The translations under genes were made by a program, and so were the position numbers. A stretch of DNA of 35,000 nt from Prorocentrum cordatum (Eukaryota > Sar > Dinophyceae > Prorocentrales > Prorocentraceae), in the NCBI GenBank assembly GCA_963575745.1, contig CAUYUJ010020537.1, positions 90,001 through 125,000 of the forward strand, read 5' to 3'. How positions within the stretch are numbered: position 1 is the stretch's first letter; each line of letters begins with the position of its first letter. Positions 28,271 through 35,000 of the stretch are shown piece after piece. The notes beneath the pieces are model-generated. The model ran no database searches. It saw only the letters and a list, made by a program, of their open reading frames with translations, and had not been told where the DNA came from.

Positions 28271-28800
28271 GCGCCATTTGCGCCACCCCCCCCGCCCCCC
28301 CACCTCCCAGCCCAATGCATTGCCCGCCGCGGCCGCGGCGAATGCGGGCCCGACCCTGGAGGCAACGTGGCGCGAGCTGACGGCCCCAAGAGCGATCGGC
28401 GCAAGATCGCGCCTTCTCGATCATGAACAAACATTGACACTGACGGGCGCGGCGACGCCCCCTCCACGTCGCACATGTTGTTATCCCGAGCAGGTCTGCC
28501 CCGCGCGCAAGTGCGGGCGGCGGGCCGGTGAGTTGAGAATTGGCGCAGGGCGCGAAAGGGCCCCGCCCTGGGCACTAGGTTGATAGCGGCGCGCAGGCGC
28601 CGCCGGCCCCGCCGGATGCGGCTTCGCACGGCCGAGGGCGCGCGCGCCCAATAGCTCCCTGCGCGCACGCGCGCCTGCGAGCTGCAATCAGCAGACGTGG
28701 CTCGGCCGACGCCGAGATCGACGCGGGCCCCCGCCGACTGCGGGCCCAAACTCGCTCGCACCCCGTCCCGCGCGAGTCAGGCGCGCGGCGCGCCGCGCAG
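28270..28800. other. GC-rich stretch, no gene seen
   Basis: GC-rich DNA with GCGCGC words and open frames on both strands, explained by composition. Nothing specific was recognised between the 70-bp array and the array that follows. Confidence 0.35.
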
Positions 28801-30400
28801 ATCCCGTGCGCGCGGCGCAGAACTTATTGCCGAATGGCAATGTTAAGCTCGAAAACCAACGGGCGACAACCGATTGTCCCTTTCATTCTGGCATGCGCGC
28901 GGAAAGGCTGCATTGCGACACGCATGCGACTTCCCCGCTGCCCGCTTGCACGCGCTGCGCCAAAACGAGCGGCGCCGAGCGTTCATCCTGAATGCGAAGA
29001 TTCAATTGTGAAGACCACGTGTTTCGCGCGTGTTCGCGTGGCCCCAACGCAGCAGAACGCAGCGCGATGCAGCGCGCTGCTCCTACTGCTCGCGCACCTG
29101 CGTGTGCGCAGCGAAAGAACCGATGCAGCGTGGCCACCCTAGGCTAGATAACTGCATGGCGTTCACCAGGTAACTGACTCGCATTCCGAAGGCGCCCCAA
29201 CGTGGAATGATGCAATGCGATACAATACACGTTCCTCAGTGCTCGTGCGCGCGCGTGCCAGCGCTCACGCGCGCGCTCTTGCGCGCGCAGCGCAGAAGTT
29301 GATGCCGAATAGCCATCTTAGCCGTGGGAACTGACGGAAAAACCGAGGCCGCGCCGCAATCTCAAATTCGAATTTTGAGCAGCGGTGGCAAATTGTTCAG
29401 CGTGTGTTCTGCAGGTCCAAGCGCACAATGCATTGCGGCGCAGTGCGAGTTCTTCGTTGCACGCGCAATGCGCGACAACCTGCGCCGAAAGGCTATCTTA
29501 ATTCAGAAAAACTGAATGGCGAAAATCAATCGTTCCATTCGTATTCTGGGGCCCCAACGAGAAAGAACGCATTGTGGCGCAAAGTCCTTTGTCCTGGTTG
29601 CTCGCGCGCCCGCGCGTGCGCGATGCAATCGACCTCCAGGGCAACCGATGCCGAATGACCATTTTACTTTCGAGGACCGAATGGCGAAACCAATCGCGTC
29701 ACTCGTGCTCTGGAGGCCGGCAACGTGGAATCCTGCGTTGCGGCCCAACGCACTTGCCCTGCTGCTCGCGCGCGCAGGCAATGCGACAGTTCCACGCGCG
29801 ATAGAACATTTCATTTCAACAAAAAACTGGCTGGTGAAACAACCAACTGCATCCCTCGCATTCCGGGGGGCTCAGCGTGGAACGATGCCTGGCCCCGCGA
29901 TTTTGTTTCCTGGCTGGTCGCCTGCGAGCGTGCGCGAGGCGGGCTAGGCAGGGGCCTATGCCGAGCATTAACATGCAGCTCGAAAGCTGATCAGGTGATA
30001 ACCAACTGTTTCACTGGTATTCTGAAAGCCTCAACGTGGACTAACGCACTGTGGCACAATATATGTCCGCTGTTGCCCGCGCGCGCGCAATTCAAACGCC
30101 TTTACAGAGGGGCCTCGTTGCTCGCGCGCGCGTGCACAATGCAAACACCTATGCCGACTGGCCATCCTACTCTCGCAAACTCAATGGTGAAAACCAATTG
30201 ATGCACTGGTATTCTAGAGGCCCCGACGTGGATGCATGCGCTGCGGCACAAGGCACTCTCCGTCGCCACAGCGTGGGCCGCGCATTGACATACGCCGCCA
30301 GGGCGCCAAGCCCCGCGGCCGCCAAAGGACCGGCCGCGGCAGCCCAAGGCTCGGTCCCCTCCTGGGCCACGCTTGGGCCCAATGCCGCGGAGCGTGACAT
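28800..30400 (+). repeat. third array, about 155-160-bp unit
   Basis: Each unit carries in order a GCGCGCGC core, GATGCCGAATGGCCAT, a TCGAAAACCAA word, GGCGAAAACCAA, TATTCTGGAGGCCC and CAACGTGGAA. Cores occur near 28803, 29090, 29250, 29452, 29602, 29763, 29923, 30073 and 30117. The better-kept intervals are 150-161 bp. Its consensus differs from the arrays at 14-20 kb, but the GC core and period are similar. Confidence 0.7.
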
Positions 30401-31380
30401 CATGCACGTCCACATTCCAAAGAATGCGCGGGGCCCGCGGACGCAACGGGAAGAACTTCCGCTCCAATGGGAGCCCAGGGGGGGCAAACTGATAATGCAT
30501 TGTAGCACCTGGGAAACAGTGAGACACTGCAAGCTGATATGAGTCCTCACGTCCCGCGTGGAACCAGCGGCGGGCCAGTGGAACGACGTGGCAAGAATGC
30601 CGAATGAAGGTGGGACCCACAAAAAGCATTTCGAAACACGGAGAACCATCTGGTGTCCGATAGGCACCAGAACGGGTCTAGAGGCACGCGAGGGATGCTA
30701 TGAGAAGCCCGAAGGCACCATCAGGCACCGATTGCATACCACTGGGGCTTAATACATCACGCTGACAAGGGGCCCAATTTTGAAACGAGTCATACGGCGC
30801 ATTAACAATTCAACACGTTCGAACATGATGATCCTGGGCACGTAGGGCCCTCTGACACTATTGAAGCTATTCTCCCGCCGCCCCAAGGTGCAATGCACTG
30901 CGCGACTGCTGGGGGCGCTGGGGTTGTGCTCTGTAAGGGCGTTTTGCATTCTCCATCGCCCGTCAAGCCCGCGCATCCGAATGCATACTGCGATCGGTTA
31001 CTTTTTTATGTGTTCAAACCCACTTGAAAAATCAAAGCAAAACAAAAAAAAGAAAGAAGCAACAACAAAAAAAAGGCAACAGTCGGAAAACTAATATGAT
31101 GTTTTTCTTCACCGTTTGGAAAAAGGCTTCAACAAAACGCTGTAACTGTCAGATTACGCACGCGCTGCTCTGGTGAGTCTCCAGGCTGGTACCCCGCCAC
31201 AAGATCTGCGACCGCCCCAACGTCAAGTTTCCACTGTTACAGTTCTGCTTCCTGCTGCTTACTGACCTTGTTGACTTATTGCTGCCTGCTGTTCCTTGTT
31301 GATGGACCGCGCGAGGGGAGGAGCCCCAAAACGGGCAGTTTTACAACGCCCTGGGCTGCTCTGAATTGCTGGGGTGGGTA
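30400..31380. other. unassigned, with an A-rich patch
   Basis: About 1 kb without a supported gene. 31022-31080 is A-rich (AAAACAAAAAAAAGAAAG and similar) on the plus strand and could be a decayed poly-A end of a retroposed sequence. No target-site duplication was found by eye. Confidence 0.4.
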
Positions 31381-31385
31381 AAAAA

Positions 31386-31990
31386 TGGCACCGCTCACGC
31401 AGATCGGCGGGGTCAGGGTCCAAAAACACATTGCCTCATTTCTGAAATTCGGTGGCACCCCTCACGCAAATCGGCGGGGTCAGTGTCCAAAAACACATGG
31501 AATTTGCCACATGTTTGAAATTTGCTGGCACCCCTCATGCAGATCGGCGGGGTCAGGGTCCCAAAACAAAAGGGATTTGCAACATTTCTGACATCCGGAG
31601 GCACCCCTGCAAAAACATACAGGATGCGTCACCTTTCTGAAATTCGCTGGCACCCCTCACACAGATCGGCGGGGTCAGGGTCCAAAAACAAAAGGATTTG
31701 CGACATTTCTAAAAATCGGTGCTACCCCTCACGCAGATCGGCAGGGTCGGGGACTAAAAACACAATGGATTTACCACATTTCGAAAAGAAAACGGCGGCA
31801 CCCCTCACGCAGATCGGCATGGTCAGGGTCCAAAAACACAAGAGATTTGCCACATTTCTGAAATTCGACGGAACACCTCACGCAGATCCGTAGGATCAGG
31901 GTCCAAGAACAGGAAGGATTTGCCACATGTCTGAAATTCGGTGGCACCCGTGACGCAGATCCGTTGGGTCAGGGTCGAACAACAAACAGG
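31386..31990 (+). repeat. 72-bp tandem repeat, about nine copies
   Basis: Copies start near 31387, 31454, 31527, 31600 (internally deleted), 31650, 31721, 31798, 31870 and 31943. The unit is GGCACCCCTCACGCAGATCG, GCGGGGTCAGGGTCC, AAAAACACA, GGATTTGCCACATTTCTG, AAATTCGGT. Frames through it on both strands are repeat translations. Confidence 0.95.
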
Positions 31991-32049
31991 TCCAGACACT
32001 GCTTCACGGCGGCGCCCGGACCTCAGACGCATATTCAAATTAGCAAGGG

Positions 32050-33110
32050 CGCCAAGATGGCCCAAGATGGGCCATCAGCGTCCCAAGATGACGCCAACTC
32101 GGCCCAGGTTGACCTCAGACGGCCGAAGGTCCTCAAGAGAGCCCTAAGGTGACTCAGAGAGCCCCCATAGGCCCTAAGAGCGCCCTCAGACGGCCCATGG
32201 AGCCCCCAAGAGCTCCTGAGACGCCCCCCAGGCGCTGTCATGAAACCCCCAACGGCCCCACAGAACCCATCAAGGAGGCCCCCAAAACCTTCAAGAAGCC
32301 CGAAGTGTCACACTTGACGGCCTCCCGTGCCTCCTCGAATACTTGCCACCCAACATGCTGGATTGGCACGGTGGCGGGACTTACCGTAGGCAGCTGGATC
32401 AGCGGGAGGCGAGGAGCCTTCTGGGGCGTCGTGGGGTCTCTTGTGGTTATCTTGAACCCCGTGGCAGCATCTGGGAGCCTTCTTGGGGCCTTCAGAGAGT
32501 CTCTTGGAGCGACAAACTAAACATTTCGGTTCGTGCTCCGCCTGTGGAAACCATCTTGGGGCCGTCTTCAGGGCCTCGGAGGCCGTCTGGGGCGCCCCTG
32601 GGGTCGTGAAGGAGCTCTGCCAGGCCGTTCGGGGTCCTCCTGGGCGCCTCTGGGCTCGTGCTGAAACTGTGTTGGAAGCCTCTTGGGCCGTTTTGGGCGC
32701 TCCTGGGGGTGTCATGAAGCCCTGCTGGGCTGTCCCGGGGCCTTCCTGGGGGCCGCTGGGCCCGTCCTGAGGTGGTGTCGGAAGCCTCGCCGACAAAGAG
32801 AGGGCACCGAAAAAATTGAACAACCCTTGCAACGCCAATGGTTTTGGCCTCTCGGGGTACTCGTCTGGGGCCCCGAGCGCCCACTGAAGCTTGCACAGGG
32901 CCGTCCTAGCGCAGCCTGGAAGCCTTCGGAGGCCGTTCAGAAAGGATCTTCGGTGCTCCCGGGGTGTCCTAGAGCCAGTCTGTAGACTGTCGTACCAATT
33001 TGCGGGCCCTCTGTGCGACCACGAGGCCACTTTGGGAACCACGAGGGCGCCCCTGGAGCCCTTGCCCAGCCATGCGTACCTGGGGTCGTGGTCCTGGGCC
33101 CTCCCGAGCC
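32050..33110. repeat. GGCC/CTTGGG array with an inverted arm
   Basis: 32080-32310 has the family words as reverse complements (GAGAGCCC, GGCCCCCAAG). 32440-33080 has them in forward orientation (CTTGGGGCC, GGGGTGTCATGAAG). The reverse complement of about 32200-32260 (GGGGGTTTCATGACAGCGCC) resembles 32703-32725 (TGGGGGTGTCATGAAGCCCT). The 32310-32440 interval is mixed. Pro/Arg-rich frames are repeat translations. Confidence 0.7.
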
Positions 33111-33117
33111 CTACTCC

Positions 33118-33122
33118 GATAC

Positions 33123-33154
<32 letters not shown>

Positions 33155-33412
33155 AGCACACATTCATACATACATACATACATACATACATACATACATA
33201 CATACATACATACATACATACATACATACATACGTACGTACGTACGTACATACATACATACATACACACACATACGTACATACATACATCATGCATACAT
33301 ACATACATACATACATACATACATACATACATACATACATACATACGTACATATACCCACAAATATATACATACATACATGCATACTTACATACATCCAT
33401 ACATACATACGA
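33118..33412. repeat. TA then CATA microsatellite
   Basis: An AT dinucleotide run at 33121-33146, then CATACATA tetranucleotide repeats to about 33410, with short GTAC and CACA variants. Confidence 0.97.
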
Positions 33413-33599
33413 CAGGTTCGTGTCGTGCCGACCCCGGCGTTGGTCTCTGACATCGCGTAGATCGTTCAACCTTGAACGATCGGCGGCTTGTCGATAGCCA
33501 GATCATTCCATGTAGGCCGATTCTAGGCCACTAGCGGCGTTCAACCTTGAACGCCCGCGGCGGGGTCGCCGCCGGTCGACACGACGTGAACCTACCGTA
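33413..33599. mobile_element. candidate small inverted-repeat element between two CATA microsatellites
   Basis: The left end CAGGTTCGTGTCGTGCCGAC (33414-33433) is close to the reverse complement of the right end GTCGACACGACGTGAACCTA (about 33577-33596). Inside are two palindromes with the same core GTTCAACCTTGAAC: GATCGTTCAACCTTGAACGA with TC at 33461-33482, and GGCGTTCAACCTTGAACGCC at 33536-33555. No coding frame. The size (about 190 bp), terminal inverted repeats and lack of genes fit a MITE-like element. Confidence 0.5.
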
Positions 33600-33780
33600 C
33601 ATACATACATACATACATACATACATACATACATACATACATACATACATACATGCATGCATGCATGCATGCATGCATGCATGCATGCATGCATACATAC
33701 ATACATACATACATACACACATACACACATGCATGCATGCATGCATACATAGTTACATACACGCATATATATATATATAC
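33599..33780. repeat. CATA/CATG microsatellite
   Basis: CATACATA repeats pass into CATGCATG (33652-33692), back to CATA, and end in a TA run near 33767-33778. Confidence 0.97.
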
Positions 33781-34230
33781 ATGTGCGTAGGAGTGTAAAT
33801 GGGTAGTCATGGGTATATGTATATATGTAAACAGGTCTACACACAATACATGCTAGAACCACGCGCGCGCTTAAATTCTAGTCGCAAATGAGGCACGGGT
33901 GCCGCTGTAAGCCCCACTGTGGTCACAACGACAATTTCTAGCGTGCTCGGGCCCACGCCATCGATGCAAGGGCCGCTCTCGCTCTCGCTCTGCCAGGGCC
34001 GCCCTTGAGGAGTGGAAGGGGGAAAGCAACTTGTGGAATGATAGGGTATAGCGATGCTTCGCTCGCTCTGGCGGGGCCTGTCTGGCGCTCTGGCGGGGCC
34101 GTCCCAGGAGAGGAGGGAGGAGCACGAACGAAAGCTGAGGGGTGAGGGGAGGAAGGGGAGAGAGGAGGGAATGGAGGCAAGGGGAGGGGGCGGGAGAAAA
34201 GGAGGGGGGGGGCCTGGGCCATCTGGGCCA
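33781..34230. other. unassigned, with a purine-rich part
   Basis: 33840-34080 is mixed DNA with no supported gene. 34100-34210 is GGAGG-rich on the plus strand and leads into the higher-order repeat. A CTCTGGCGGGGCC(T/G)GTC word is doubled near 34066-34104. Confidence 0.4.
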
Positions 34231-35000
34231 TTTTGGAGCTCTCTTGGGCCCCCCGCTCCCGCTCTGTCTGTGGCCAAGCTTGGGCCTGTCCTGGGGTTCT
34301 CTTGGGCCGTCCGGGGCTTCTCCTGGACGATTTTCGGGCTCCCTGGGGCCGTATTGGGGCTCTTTGGGTGCCTCTTCGGCGGTCTCGGGGCGGTCTTGGG
34401 AGCGACTGCGGCCGTCTTCGAGCATTGGGAGCTCAAGAACGCGAGAAAGCGAAACGCATCAAACAAACCAATGCAAATCAGGGATTTGGGCCTCTTTGGG
34501 CTCTTTCGGGACGTCTTTCGGAGCTCTCTTGGGCCCTCTTGGAGGCCTTTTGAGCTGTGTGTTTGCCGTCTTGAGCTCCTCTTGGGCCACATTGGAATCA
34601 TCTCGGCCGTCCTGGAGCGCCCTGGGGCTTCCCGCTCCCGCTCTGGGGCCCATCTTGTGCCTCTCCTGGGATTCTCCTGGGCAGTTTGGGGCTGCCCTTA
34701 GGCAGTCTTTAGGCTCTCTGGGGCCGTCTTGGGGCTCTTTTGGGGCCTCGTCGGCAATCTTGGGCGATCTTCGAGGCGTCTTCGGCCGTCTTGGAGCGTT
34801 GGAAGCTCGATAACGCAAGAAAGCGAAAAACATGCGAAACACACAACCGGAAATCAAGGATACTGGCCTGTTCGGGCTCTCTCGAGGCGCCTCTCGGAGC
34901 TCTCTTGGGGCCTCTTGAAGGCTCAGGCCCATCTGGGGCCACGTTGGGGCCATCTGGGCCGTCTTGGAGCGCCTGGGGGCCTCCTGCTCCCGCTCTTGGG
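34230..35000 (+). repeat. about 365-bp higher-order repeat of the GGCC/CTTGGG family
   Basis: Marker CTCCCGCTCT occurs at 34256, 34635 and 34986 (intervals 379 and 351). Each full copy also has GGGGCCGT(A/C)TTGGGGCTC, GCCGTCTTCGAGCATTGG or GCCGTCTTGGAGCGTTGG, an A-rich block (AACGC(A)AGAAAGCGAAA) and (A)AATCA(A)GGAT. The third copy is cut by the window end. Confidence 0.85.

Noticed and set aside
31386-31990. Possible CRISPR array because of the regular 72-bp spacing
   Set aside because: The whole unit is repeated, with no unique spacers; it is a plain tandem repeat in a eukaryotic context.
33110-33860. Tyr/Val/Cys/Met or Ile/His/Thr repeat proteins
   Set aside because: Translations of CATA/CATG microsatellites on either strand.
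34226-34245. GCCATTTTGGAGCTC as another spliced-leader relic
   Set aside because: The match stops after GCCATTTTGG, and the words belong to the GGCC/CTTGGG array, which contains many near-matches.

Overview
The window looks like nuclear DNA of a dinoflagellate. It is GC-rich and dominated by tandem repeats, with sparse genes that are interrupted by introns and all lie on the minus strand. Several sites match the dinoflagellate spliced leader (DinoSL; CCGTAG followed by CCATTTTGGCTCAAG). The best are 18/21 at 7713-7733, 17/21 at 7976-7996, and two abutting relics at 11719-11750 just upstream of a start codon. I cannot name the species. I recognise no housekeeping gene, rRNA or tRNA.

Layout. 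1-3560: a 40-bp minisatellite, an AT-rich stretch, an 860-bp GGC/GTC microsatellite, a 42-bp tandem repeat and a degenerate GGCC/CTTGGG array. 4100-6590: a roughly 68-bp array of GC palindromes. 7346-7445: a short motif that recurs inverted at 27725-27805. 8444-13399: minus-strand coding sequence in two blocks that are either two genes or one, namely a Pro/Ala-rich exon (12681-13399) and a Cys-cluster protein (11667 to 8444, with one intron). 13990-17200 and 17880-19900: arrays of a roughly 155-bp unit in opposite orientations, separated by a GGTTTATG minisatellite that itself flips orientation near 17.6 kb. 20968-26973: a large minus-strand gene of about 1360 codons or more, with a phase-0 intron, two compensating homopolymer frameshifts and an RNase-H-fold-like acidic pattern suggestive of a transposase or integrase; a small exon at 20968-21228 may be its 3' end. 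27808-30400: a 70-bp array and another array of roughly 155-160 bp. 31386-31990: nine copies of a 72-bp repeat. 32080-33110 and 34230-35000: further GGCC/CTTGGG arrays, the last a roughly 365-bp higher-order repeat. 33415-33599: a structured inverted-repeat element lying between two CATA microsatellites.

Interpretation. The most interesting reading is a roughly 20-kb composite unit (about 7.35-27.8 kb). It is bounded by inverted copies of one motif, its repeat orientation switches near its midpoint, and it carries two multi-exon minus-strand genes that have relict spliced leaders near their 5' ends and a different simple repeat in each intron. The boundaries, orientation switch, splice sites and leader relics are visible in the sequence. 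That they form one mobile or amplifying unit is inference.
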